From: DATJSJ01 sp035504175
Lineage (GTDB): Bacteria > Pseudomonadota > Alphaproteobacteria > Acetobacterales > Acetobacteraceae
Direction: 5' to 3'
DNA length: 29,501 nucleotides
NCBI GenBank assembly: GCA_035504175.1
Contig: DATJSJ010000093.1
Span: forward strand, 1 to 29,501
Shown here in pieces: positions 22,398 to 29,501 of the stretch. Every line of letters begins with the position of its first letter. The stretch's first letter is position 1. Under the pieces are notes generated by a model. The model was not told the origin of the DNA. It did not search any database and worked only from the letters and a program-made list of their open reading frames with translations. The position numbers and the translations under genes are program-made.

Positions 22398-23555
22398 ATG
22401 AGCGAGACGCTGCCGCCGCCGGTCGCGGCGCCCGAGCCGCCGGCACCGGTACTGCCGCCGCCGCGCCCGCATGCCACCAAGGCGCAACGCATCGCGCTGC
22501 TGGTCGGGCTGCTGATCGCGGCGTGGCTGGTTCTGCAGCTCTTCGCGTCGATCCTGCTGCCCTTCGTCGCCGCCGCGGGTATTGCCTATTTCCTCGATCC
22601 GCCGACGACGCGGCTGACCCGCGCGGGGCTGCCGCGCGCCGGCGCCGCGCTGCTCGTCATCATCGCGCTGATCAGCGCCGTGCTGCTGTTCGCGCTGCTG
22701 CTCTATCCGCTGATCATCGCCCAGCTCGGCACGCTGATCTCGCGCGTGCCGGCCTATGTCAGCGACCTGCGGATCTGGGCCGGCGACGTCATCGCGCATC
22801 TGCAGCAGGAGCTGGGGCCGAAGGTCGTCACCCAGAAGCTGCAGGACCTGGTCAGCAGCCAGGCCGGCGCGATGCTGTCCTTCATCGCCGGGGCGCTGAC
22901 GCGCATCGTCGGCGGCGGCTTCGCGCTGTTCAACGTGCTCTCGCTCGCCGTGGTCACGCCCGTGGTCGCGTTCTACCTGCTGCGGGACTGGCCGCGGGTG
23001 GTGGCGCGGGTCGATTCCTGGCTGCCGCGCCGTTATGCGGGCGTGCTGCGCAGCCAGGCGCGGGAGGTCGACCGCATCCTCTCGGCGTGGCTGCGCGGCC
23101 AGGCGATCTGCTGCCTGGCGCTGGCGCTGTTTTACGCGGTCGGCCTGTCGCTGGTCGGGCTCGATCTCGGGCTGATCATCGGGATCAGCGCCGGCGTGCT
23201 GTCCTTCATCCCTTATGTCGGCACGATCACCGGCGCCGTGACTTCGATCGGGCTCGCCTTTGCGCAGTTCCCGACCTGGTACGGCGTGGTCAAGGTGATC
23301 TGCGTGTTCATCCTTGGCCAGATCCTGGAAGGCTACGTGATCTATCCGCGGTTTCTCGGCGATCGGGTGGAGCTGCACGCGGTCTGGGTGATCTTCGCGC
23401 TGTTCGCGGGCGGCGCCGCGTTCGGCTTCCTCGGCGTGCTGCTGGCGGTGCCGGTCGCGGCCGTGCTCGGGGTGATCGCGCGGTTCTGGCTGCGGCGGTA
23501 TCTGGCCAGCCCGCTCTATCTCGACCCGCCGCCGCGTCCCGGGATGGAGGCGTGA
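22398..23555 (+). CDS. perM: AI-2E family transporter (PerM-like)
   Basis: A polytopic inner-membrane protein of the AI-2E/PerM family; substrate is unsettled in this family. The 385-residue product has a Pro-rich N-terminus (P-P-P-V-A-A-P-E-P-P-A-P), then about eight hydrophobic segments. A large amphipathic central region lies around 105-160. The signature F-Y-L-L-R-D-W-P-R and the G-I-S-A-G-V-L-S-F-I-P-Y-V-G-T segment are seen, followed by I-L-G-Q-I-L-E-G-Y-V-I-Y-P-R-F-L-G. These are typical of the family. ATG 22398 is chosen because it directly precedes the protein-like sequence. The stop overlaps the hdaA GTG by GTGA, an alphaproteobacterial perM-hda arrangement as I recall. Confidence 0.93.
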   Translation: MSETLPPPVAAPEPPAPVLPPPRPHATKAQRIALLVGLLIAAWLVLQLFASILLPFVAAAGIAYFLDPPTTRLTRAGLPRAGAALLVIIALISAVLLFALLLYPLIIAQLGTLISRVPAYVSDLRIWAGDVIAHLQQELGPKVVTQKLQDLVSSQAGAMLSFIAGALTRIVGGGFALFNVLSLAVVTPVVAFYLLRDWPRVVARVDSWLPRRYAGVLRSQAREVDRILSAWLRGQAICCLALALFYAVGLSLVGLDLGLIIGISAGVLSFIPYVGTITGAVTSIGLAFAQFPTWYGVVKVICVFILGQILEGYVIYPRFLGDRVELHAVWVIFALFAGGAAFGFLGVLLAVPVAAVLGVIARFWLRRYLASPLYLDPPPRPGMEA

Positions 23556-24292
23556 CGCCGCGCCAATTGGCGCTGCCCCTTGGCTTCCCGCCGTTTTATG
23601 CCGCGGATGCCGTGATTGCGGCGCCATCGAACGAGGCGGCCCTGGCCTGGCTCGACCGTACGGGAGACTGGCCGGATGGACGCCTCGCGCTCTGGGGCGA
23701 CGCCGGGGTGGGCAAGACGCATCTGCTGCATCGCTGGCAGGCCCGGCAGCGCGCGATCCTGCTACCGGCGCTGTCGTTGCCGCTGCTGCCATGCTGTGAC
23801 GGGCGGGCCGGGGGAATTGCCATCGACGACGCGGATCTGGCGGACGAGGAGCGTCTGCTGCACCTGCTCAACGCCAGCGGCGCGGCGCGGGTGCCGGTGC
23901 TGCTGGCGAGCCGCGCCCCGCCGGCTCGCTGGTGCGCCTGCCTGCCCGATCTTGCCAGCCGCCTGCGTGCGATCACGGCGGTGCCGATCCCGCCGCCGGA
24001 GGAGGTGCTGCTTCGGGCGCTGCTGACCCGGCTGCTCGCCGCGCGGAAGTTGGTGGTCGCCGAGCCGGTGCAGGATTGGCTGCTGGCGCGGCTGCCGCGC
24101 ACGGCGGCGGCGATGCGCGAGGCCGCGGCACGATTGGACCGCCTCGCTTACCAGGTGCAACGTCCGGTGAGCCGCGCGATGGCGGCGGCGGTGCTGGCCG
24201 ATCTGCCGGGCGACGCGGAGCCCGTCGGCGGTGATGAAGTTATCGCGTCAGCCGCGGCCTCGGGGGTCACCGGCGCTCCGGCTCTGCTCTAG
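23552..24292 (+). CDS. hdaA: HdaA/DnaA-family replication initiation regulator
   Basis: A short DnaA-like AAA+ protein that, with the sliding clamp, stimulates hydrolysis of DnaA-bound ATP and so limits re-initiation. The 246-residue product starts with the clamp-binding motif Q-L-A-L-P-L (residues 5-10). Walker A is G-D-A-G-V-G-K-T-H (49-57), and the Walker B-like segment is I-A-I-D-D-A-D (about 88-94). A helical lid follows (L-L-A-R-L-P-R-T-A-A-A-M). It lacks a DnaA domain-IV HTH, as expected for Hda. The start GTG 23552 overlaps perM by 4 nt (GTGA), so it is probably translated by coupling. Its stop lies 40 nt before the preferred ppk start. Confidence 0.88.
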   Translation: MTPRQLALPLGFPPFYAADAVIAAPSNEAALAWLDRTGDWPDGRLALWGDAGVGKTHLLHRWQARQRAILLPALSLPLLPCCDGRAGGIAIDDADLADEERLLHLLNASGAARVPVLLASRAPPARWCACLPDLASRLRAITAVPIPPPEEVLLRALLTRLLAARKLVVAEPVQDWLLARLPRTAAAMREAAARLDRLAYQVQRPVSRAMAAAVLADLPGDAEPVGGDEVIASAAASGVTGAPALL

Positions 24293-24332
24293 GATGGGTC
24301 AAGTGCGACGCAACAGGGCTGCAGGTCTGGCA

Positions 24333-26597
24333 ATGTCCGAGGTGGCGACGGAAGCTCCGGGTTCGACTCAAACGGCACGGCGTCAGGGCGCGCTGCCCCG
24401 GGCGGTCGAGGCGCCGTCGGAGGTCAAATCCGCTTCCCCGGCGATACCCGTCGACAGCCCGGACCGCTTCATCAACCGCGAGCTCTCCTGGCTCGACTTC
24501 AACGGTCGGGTGGTCGAGGAGGCGGAGAATGCGCGGCATCCGCTGCTCGAGCGGCTGCGCTTCGTGTCGATCAGCGCTTCCAATCTCGACGAGTTCTTTT
24601 CCGTCCGGGTGGCTGGGCTGGTCGGCCAGGCGAAGGCGGGTGTGCCGACGATCTCTCCCGACGGGCGCACCGCCTCGCAGCAGCTCGCCGAGATAACGGT
24701 GCGGGCGCGGCGGCTGATCGCGACGCAGCAGAAGGTCTGGACCGAGCTGCGGGCGCTGCTGGCCAAGGAGGGGATCGAGGTCTGCGAAAGCACGGCGCTG
24801 TCGCCCGAGGAGCTGCGCTGGCTCGATGCCTGGTTCATGGAGCGGCTGTTCGCGGTGCTGACGCCGCTTGCGATCGATCCGGCGCATCCGTTCCCGTTCA
24901 TCCCGAACATGGGGCTCGTGCTGGCGCTGAAGCTGGTGCGCGAGGCGGATCAGCACGCGATGCGAGCGCTGGTGCCGCTGCCAGCCCAGGTCGAGCGCTT
25001 CATCCGGCTCCCCGCGCGTGGTGACGGTGCGACGGCACCGACGGGAATCCGCTTCGTGATGCTGGAGGATGTGGTCGAGCTGTTCCTCGACCGGCTGTTC
25101 CACGGCTTCCGCGTGCAGGGACGCGGCATGTTCCGGCTGATCCGCGATACCGACGTCGAGTTCGAGGAGGAGGCGGAGGATCTCGTCCGCTCCTACGAGT
25201 CGGCGCTGAAGCGGCGGCGCCGCGGCGTTGCCATTCATCTTTCGGTCGATGCCGGCATGCCTCAGGATCTGCGCGAGCTGGTCGCCGACGAGCTCGACAC
25301 CCCGCCCGAGGAGATCGTGGTCCAGCACGGCATTCTCGGCGTCGCCGACGTCAAGAACCTGATCGTCGATGATCGGCCGGATCTGCTGTTCCCGCCCTAC
25401 ACGCCGCGCTTTCCCGAACGCATCCGCGATTTCGGCGGCGACTGCTTCGCGGCGATCCGCGCCAAGGACATCATCGTGCACCACCCGTTCGAGAGTTTCG
25501 ACGTGGTGGTGCAGTTCCTGCGGCAGGCGGCGCGCGATCCGGCGGTGGTGGCGATCAAGCAGACGCTGTACCGCACCAGCCGCGACAGCCCGATCGTGAA
25601 AGCGCTGATCGAAGCAGCGGAGGCGGGCAAGTCGGTCACCGCCATGGTCGAGCTGCGCGCCCGCTTCGACGAGGAGGCGAACATCCGCCTGGCGCGCAGC
25701 ATGGAGGCGGCGGGCGTGCAGGTCGTGTTCGGCTTCACCGAGCTGAAGACGCATGCCAAGCTGAGCCTGGTGGTGCGGCGCGAGGGCGGTTCGGTGCGCT
25801 CCTACGCGCATTTCGGCACCGGCAACTATCACCCGATCACGGCGCGGATCTACACGGATCTGAGCTTCTTCACGACGGACCCGGATCTGACGCGGGATTC
25901 GGCGCGGCTGTTCAACTACATGACCGGCTATGCGCGGCCGGAGAAGATGGACGCGCTGGCGTTCAGCCCGCTGACCACGCGCGACACGTTGGTGCGGCTG
26001 ATCGAGCGGGAGAGCGGGTTTGCCCGCGACGGCAAGCCCGCGAATATCTGGCTGAAGATGAACAGCGTCGTGGATGAGGTGCTGATCGACGCCCTGTACG
26101 ATGCGTCGCGGGCCGGCGTGAAGGTGATGATGGTGGTGCGCGGGATTTGCTGTCTGCGTCCCGGCGTTCCTGGTCTGTCGGAGAACATCCGCGTCAAGTC
26201 GATCGTCGGCCGTTTCCTCGAACACAGCCGCATCTGCGTATTCGGCAACGGCCACAAGCTGCCGAGCCGTCAGGCCGACGTCTACATCAGCAGTGCGGAC
26301 TGGATGGCCCGCAACATGGACTGGCGGGTGGAGACGTTGGTGCCGATCCACAATCCGACAGTGCATGCGCAGGTACTCGATCAGATCATGGTGGTAAATC
26401 TGAAGGACACGCTGCAGTCCTGGGAGCTTGGCCCCGACGGCACCTGGCGTCGCTTGCCGCCCGGTCCGAAGCCGGTCTCCGCGCATGAATATTTTATGAC
26501 GAATCCCTCGTTGTCCGGCCGCGGCTCGGCGCTGCATGGTGCCGTCGCGATGGGTCAGGCTCCGGTTCGCCGCCCCGACCGCGTCCTGCAGGACTAG
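24333..26597 (+). CDS. ppk1: Polyphosphate kinase 1
   Basis: Makes polyphosphate from ATP reversibly, as a membrane-associated tetramer. The product is 754 residues from ATG 24333; an ATG at 24294 is an alternative that would add an Arg-rich leader. The conserved body starts at R-F-I-N-R-E-L-S-W-L-D-F-N (45-57). The N, head and two phospholipase-D-like C domains follow in order. H474 in K-T-H-A-K-L-S-L is the phospho-acceptor histidine by comparison with E. coli. H631 in F-L-E-H-S-R-I-C-V-F-G-N-G is the second catalytic histidine. Length is usual. The end is followed by a strong terminator at 26635-26662, so ppx downstream is likely separately initiated or read through. Confidence 0.97.
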   Translation: MSEVATEAPGSTQTARRQGALPRAVEAPSEVKSASPAIPVDSPDRFINRELSWLDFNGRVVEEAENARHPLLERLRFVSISASNLDEFFSVRVAGLVGQAKAGVPTISPDGRTASQQLAEITVRARRLIATQQKVWTELRALLAKEGIEVCESTALSPEELRWLDAWFMERLFAVLTPLAIDPAHPFPFIPNMGLVLALKLVREADQHAMRALVPLPAQVERFIRLPARGDGATAPTGIRFVMLEDVVELFLDRLFHGFRVQGRGMFRLIRDTDVEFEEEAEDLVRSYESALKRRRRGVAIHLSVDAGMPQDLRELVADELDTPPEEIVVQHGILGVADVKNLIVDDRPDLLFPPYTPRFPERIRDFGGDCFAAIRAKDIIVHHPFESFDVVVQFLRQAARDPAVVAIKQTLYRTSRDSPIVKALIEAAEAGKSVTAMVELRARFDEEANIRLARSMEAAGVQVVFGFTELKTHAKLSLVVRREGGSVRSYAHFGTGNYHPITARIYTDLSFFTTDPDLTRDSARLFNYMTGYARPEKMDALAFSPLTTRDTLVRLIERESGFARDGKPANIWLKMNSVVDEVLIDALYDASRAGVKVMMVVRGICCLRPGVPGLSENIRVKSIVGRFLEHSRICVFGNGHKLPSRQADVYISSADWMARNMDWRVETLVPIHNPTVHAQVLDQIMVVNLKDTLQSWELGPDGTWRRLPPGPKPVSAHEYFMTNPSLSGRGSALHGAVAMGQAPVRRPDRVLQD

Positions 26598-26608
26598 TGA
26601 CGGGGGTC

Positions 26609-26662
26609 CGGGGCCTCAGGCTCCGGCTTGGATGCAGGGGGCGGAGCCCCCTGGCTTTTTTT
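26609..26662 (+). terminator. Rho-independent terminator after ppk (repeat-family copy)
   Basis: An imperfect hairpin around ccggggcctcaggctccgg precedes a perfect 8-bp stem cagggggc / gccccctg closing GGA (26635-26653), followed by gc and seven T residues (26656-26662). This is the best terminator of its kind in the window. The same parts occur after hom (6325-6357) and, degenerate and reversed, after kef (18371-18436). It lies between ppk1 and ppx. Confidence 0.75.
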
Positions 26663-26723
26663 GCCCTCTTGCCAGCCCGCCGCGGCCTCGCTCTTGTCCG
26701 GCCGTCCCAAGCCGGATTCCTTG

Positions 26724-28208
26724 ATGCCGTATGCTCCCCCTGTCGATGCGCCGCGCTGTGCCGTGGTCGATCTCGGCTCGAATTCGGTCAGGTTGGTGGT
26801 GTTCGAGGGTCGCAGCCGCAATCCGCTGACGATCTTCAACGAGAAAGCTGTGCTGCGTCTCGGTCGCGGTCTGGTCGACACGGGGCGGCTCAATGCCGAG
26901 GGGATGCAGCAGGCGCTGACGGTGCTGCATCGCTACCAGGCGGTTGCGCATGCGATGGGTGCGGCGCCGTTCGAGGTGCTTGGCACGGCTGCCGTACGCG
27001 ATGCGGAAAACGGTATCGCGTTCGTCGCCGCGCTGGAGCAGGCGATGCCTGGTGTTTCGATCCGCATCCTGACGGGCGAGCAGGAGGCGAGGCTGTCGGC
27101 GGAGGGGGTGCTGTGCGGCATTCCTGAGGCCGACGGGGTGCTGGCGGATGTCGGCGGCGGCTCACTCGAGCTCGTCCGGTTGCGCGGCGGGACGGTTGGG
27201 GAGGTGTGCACGCTGCCGCTCGGCGTGATCCGGCTGGCGGAGCGGGTTGGCGGCGACCTCGCCGCGGCGCGGTCGCTGGTGGATGCCGAGCTTGGCGGCG
27301 TTCCCTGGCTGCGCGAGGCGGGCGAGGCGCTGTATCTGGTCGGTGGCGCCTGGCGGGCGATGGCGCGGATTCACATCGCGCAGACCGCCTATCCGCTGGC
27401 GATCGTGCATCACTATGCAATCGACCGCGACGCCGCGCGCGATCTGGCCGGCGCTGTGGCGGGGGCGTCACGGCGGGCGCTGGAGCGGCTGCCCGGCCTG
27501 TCGCGGCGACGGATCGATGATCTGCCCTTCGCCGCGGTGGTGATGCGGCGGCTGGTGCGTGTGGCGGCGTGGCGGCAGGTGGTGTTCAGCGCCAACGGGC
27601 TGCGCGAGGGTTGGTACATGCGGCAGATGCCGGCGGCGCTGCGCGGGCAGGATCCGGTGCTGGCGGCGGGACGGGATTCGGCGCGGCGCCTCGGCCGCGA
27701 TCCGACTTTGCCGGCGGCGCTGATCGAGTGGATCGCGCCGCTGTTCGCCGATGAGGACGCGGCGGCGCTGCGGTTGCGGGAAGCGGCGTGCTGGATGTCG
27801 GATATCGGCAGCCACGATCATCCGGAATACCGGGCGGAGCAGACCTTCCTGCGGGTGCTGCGTCAGCCGGGGGTCGCGCTCGGCCATCCCGAGCGGGCGT
27901 TTCTGGCCCTGACGCTGGCGCTGCGGTACGAGGCGGAGCCGGAGGCACCGTTTCTGCGGCCGGCGCGGCTGCTGCTGGAGACCGGGGCTGCGCGGCAGGC
28001 GGAGATCATCGGGCTGGCGCTGCGGCTCGCCTACACGCTCTCGGCCGGGACGCCGGATCTGCTGGCACGCACGGCGCTGCGGCGGGAGGAGCGGCGGCTG
28101 AGCCTGCTGCTGTCGGGCGGCGGCGTGTTTGGCGGCGAGGCAGTGATGCGGCGGCTCGACCGGCTGGCGCAGGCGGTGGGACTCGAGCCGGTGATCGAGG
28201 CCGGGTAG
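26724..28208 (+). CDS. ppx: Exopolyphosphatase / Ppx-GppA family phosphatase
   Basis: Releases phosphate from polyphosphate ends and/or hydrolyses pppGpp. The 494-residue product has an ASKHA N-terminal domain: V-V-D-L-G-S-N-S-V-R-L-V-V-F (phosphate-1-like, about 13-26), E-A-R-L-S-A-E-G-V, and V-L-A-D-V-G-G-G-S-L-E-L-V (phosphate-2-like). A helical C-terminal part resembling HD-type Ppx tails follows (D-I-G-S-H-D-H-P-E-Y-R-A-E-Q). ATG 26724 is preferred; a TTG 3 nt upstream and the longer frame from 26628 would include terminator sequence. Next to ppk1 it forms the usual polyphosphate make/break pair. It converges with rnd, with a 26-nt gap. Confidence 0.95.
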   Translation: MPYAPPVDAPRCAVVDLGSNSVRLVVFEGRSRNPLTIFNEKAVLRLGRGLVDTGRLNAEGMQQALTVLHRYQAVAHAMGAAPFEVLGTAAVRDAENGIAFVAALEQAMPGVSIRILTGEQEARLSAEGVLCGIPEADGVLADVGGGSLELVRLRGGTVGEVCTLPLGVIRLAERVGGDLAAARSLVDAELGGVPWLREAGEALYLVGGAWRAMARIHIAQTAYPLAIVHHYAIDRDAARDLAGAVAGASRRALERLPGLSRRRIDDLPFAAVVMRRLVRVAAWRQVVFSANGLREGWYMRQMPAALRGQDPVLAAGRDSARRLGRDPTLPAALIEWIAPLFADEDAAALRLREAACWMSDIGSHDHPEYRAEQTFLRVLRQPGVALGHPERAFLALTLALRYEAEPEAPFLRPARLLLETGAARQAEIIGLALRLAYTLSAGTPDLLARTALRREERRLSLLLSGGGVFGGEAVMRRLDRLAQAVGLEPVIEAG

Positions 28209-28234
28209 ACGGCGCGCGACCGGCCGCGGCGGGA

Positions 28235-29416
28235 CTACAGCGTCAGCAGCTTGATCCGCTTGCCTTCGACCGACAGGGCAATCCGGCCCTCCTTGAGGGC
28301 CAAGGCGTCCTCGCCGAACACGGTGCGGCGCCAGCCCTGCAGCGCCGGCAGATCGGGGGAGTCCTCGCCGGCCAGGCGCTCGATCTCCTCGGAGGAGGCG
28401 AGCAGCTTCGGGGCGACGTGATGCTGCTCGCTTTTCGCTGCCAGCAGCACCTTGAGCAGCGAGACGAGAGCGGGCGAGGCGCGGCTGTTGTCCCGCACCG
28501 CGGGGGCAGGGGGCAGGGCGTCGGGGGGCAAGGCGCGCGCCTCGTTGATCGCCACAAGCAGCGACGCGCCGGACTTGCCCTCGGCGAAGCCGCGGGTGAC
28601 GCCGCGGGCGCGGGCCAGTGCCTCCGGGGTCTCGGGCGCGGTCGCGGCGATCTCCAGCAAGGCCTCGTCCTTGAGCAGGCGCTGGCGCGGAATGTTGACG
28701 CGCTGCGCCTCGCGCTCGCGCCAGGCGGCGACGGCGCGCAGCACGCCGAGCAGGCGGCGATTGGCGGTGCGCGGTCGCAGCCGTTCCCACATCTGATCCG
28801 GGTCGGCGCGGTAGGTCGCAGGGTCGGCGAGGCTTGCCATCTCGGCCGCGACCCAGTCGAGCCGGCCGTCCTTTTCCAGCCGGGCGCGAAGCCGGCGGTA
28901 GACGCCACGCAGATGCGTGACGTCGGCGGCGGCGTAGGCGATCTGGGCCGCGGAGAGCGGCCGTGCGGCCCAGTCGCTGAACCGATGCGCCTTGTCGATG
29001 TGCCCGCCGGTCAATGCGGCGACCAGCGCGTCGTAGCCGACCTGGTCGCCGAACCCGGCCACCATGGCGGCGATCTGGGTGTCGAACAGCGGCCGCGGCA
29101 CTGTGCCGAAGCGCAGCAGGAAGATCTCGATATCCTGCCGCGCCGCGTGGAATACCTTTAGTACTGCCGGATCGGCGAGCAGGGCGCCGAGCGGCGCCAG
29201 ATCGAGCCCTGGCGCGAGCGCATCGACCACCGCGACCTCGCGCTCGCCGGCGAGCTGCACGACGCACAGCTCCGGCCAATAGGTGCGTTCGCGCATGAAT
29301 TCGGTGTCGACCGTCACGAAGCGCTCGGCGCGCAGGCGGTCGCAGAGAGCGGCGAGCGGCGCGGTCTGGTCAATCAGCAGAGGAGGCGGGAACTCGGCCC
29401 GCGGAGCGCGCGGCAT
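28235..29416 (-). CDS. rnd: Ribonuclease D
   Basis: A 3'-to-5' exoribonuclease of tRNA maturation, cytoplasmic. The 393-residue product has the DEDDy motifs: D37 and E39 in V-D-T-E-F, D95 in F-H-A-A-R-Q-D-I-E-I-F-L, and Y161 with D165 in Q-I-A-Y-A-A-A-D-V-T-H-L. An HRDC region follows (about 205-300, W-R-E-R-E-A-Q-R-V-N-I-P-R), then a second HRDC-like C-terminal part. Length matches the family. The start ATG 29416 gives the usual short leader. It is convergent with ppx. Confidence 0.96.
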   Translation of the reverse strand: MPRAPRAEFPPPLLIDQTAPLAALCDRLRAERFVTVDTEFMRERTYWPELCVVQLAGEREVAVVDALAPGLDLAPLGALLADPAVLKVFHAARQDIEIFLLRFGTVPRPLFDTQIAAMVAGFGDQVGYDALVAALTGGHIDKAHRFSDWAARPLSAAQIAYAAADVTHLRGVYRRLRARLEKDGRLDWVAAEMASLADPATYRADPDQMWERLRPRTANRRLLGVLRAVAAWREREAQRVNIPRQRLLKDEALLEIAATAPETPEALARARGVTRGFAEGKSGASLLVAINEARALPPDALPPAPAVRDNSRASPALVSLLKVLLAAKSEQHHVAPKLLASSEEIERLAGEDSPDLPALQGWRRTVFGEDALALKEGRIALSVEGKRIKLLTL

Positions 29417-29465
29417 CGGGCGCTTCTACACGCGGCCGGCGGGGCAGGGCAACGCGCGGCCGGAT

Positions 29466-29501
29466 CTAGGCGAGCGCCTCGCGGCCCATCTCCAGGAATT
29501 T
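29466..29501 (-). CDS. 3' end of an unidentified minus-strand gene (partial)
   Basis: Read on the minus strand, the window edge encodes K-F-L-E-M-G-R-E-A-L-A and a TAG at 29468-29466. This is an 11-residue tail of a gene that starts outside the window, 49 nt upstream of rnd. Neighbours suggest aspS as a candidate because aspS often precedes rnd in alphaproteobacteria, but the residues do not confirm it. The short length makes even its coding nature uncertain. Confidence 0.35.
   Translation of the reverse strand, partial: KFLEMGREALA

Noticed and set aside
21003..23792. 929-aa minus-strand frame extending purM far upstream
   Set aside because: Only the 21003-22079 part is PurM; the extension is antisense to perM and hdaA and starts before the purM ATG without a signal.
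24267..26537. 756-aa frame antisense to ppk1
   Set aside because: It mirrors a complete, motif-verified ppk1 and is His/Arg-rich with no recognisable domain.
1..29501. CRISPR arrays, rRNA or prophage
   Set aside because: No regularly spaced repeat array, no rRNA signature and no phage structural or integrase genes were seen.

Overview
The window is GC-rich throughout, with strong G/C third-position bias in every solid gene and several GTG starts. Gene content (class I PHA synthase, MmcB-type DNA repair protein, HdaA-like protein beside PerM, hom-glpX-recJ order, rnd beside ppk-ppx) suggests an alphaproteobacterium, most likely Rhodospirillales/Acetobacteraceae. The class is fairly secure; the family is inferred from gene families and layout because there is no rRNA here.

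Layout. 1-662: no intact gene, but the C-terminal remnant of an IS5-like transposase lies just beyond the phaC stop. 663-2462 (-): phaC. 2634-9147 (+): a proline-rich OmpA-like lipoprotein, a class I/II aminotransferase and homoserine dehydrogenase (ATGA overlap), then glpX and recJ (5-nt gap). 9184-9259: tRNA-Glu(UUC). 9260-16100 is a patchier, accessory-looking stretch. It holds a coiled-coil hypothetical, a molbindin (Mop) followed by a frameshifted exported molybdopterin-fold gene, a small Cys-rich secreted protein, a DUF4436-like membrane protein, mmcB, a small one-TM protein, a short hypothetical, a pair of 16-bp direct repeats and a DadA-like FAD oxidoreductase. 16373-22079 (-): a tiny His-rich protein with its own promoter and terminator, comM, a KefB/C-type antiporter, and purM-purN (ATGA overlap). 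22398-28208 (+): perM, hdaA (GTGA overlap), ppk1 and ppx. 28235-29416 (-): rnd. The last 36 nt are the 3' end of another minus-strand gene.

How the genes work together. The window is mainly housekeeping: carbon and phosphate storage (phaC; ppk1/ppx make and degrade polyphosphate), Asp-family amino-acid synthesis (aminotransferase, hom), gluconeogenesis (glpX), purine synthesis (purM/purN), and DNA or RNA maintenance (recJ, mmcB, comM, hda, rnd).

I did not find a complete, clearly new multi-gene system. The best leads are the Mop / exported molybdopterin-fold pair whose second gene carries a single-base frameshift, the self-contained His-rich peptide unit, the Cys-rich secreted peptide, and a three-copy family of intergenic terminator-like repeats downstream of hom, kef and ppk.
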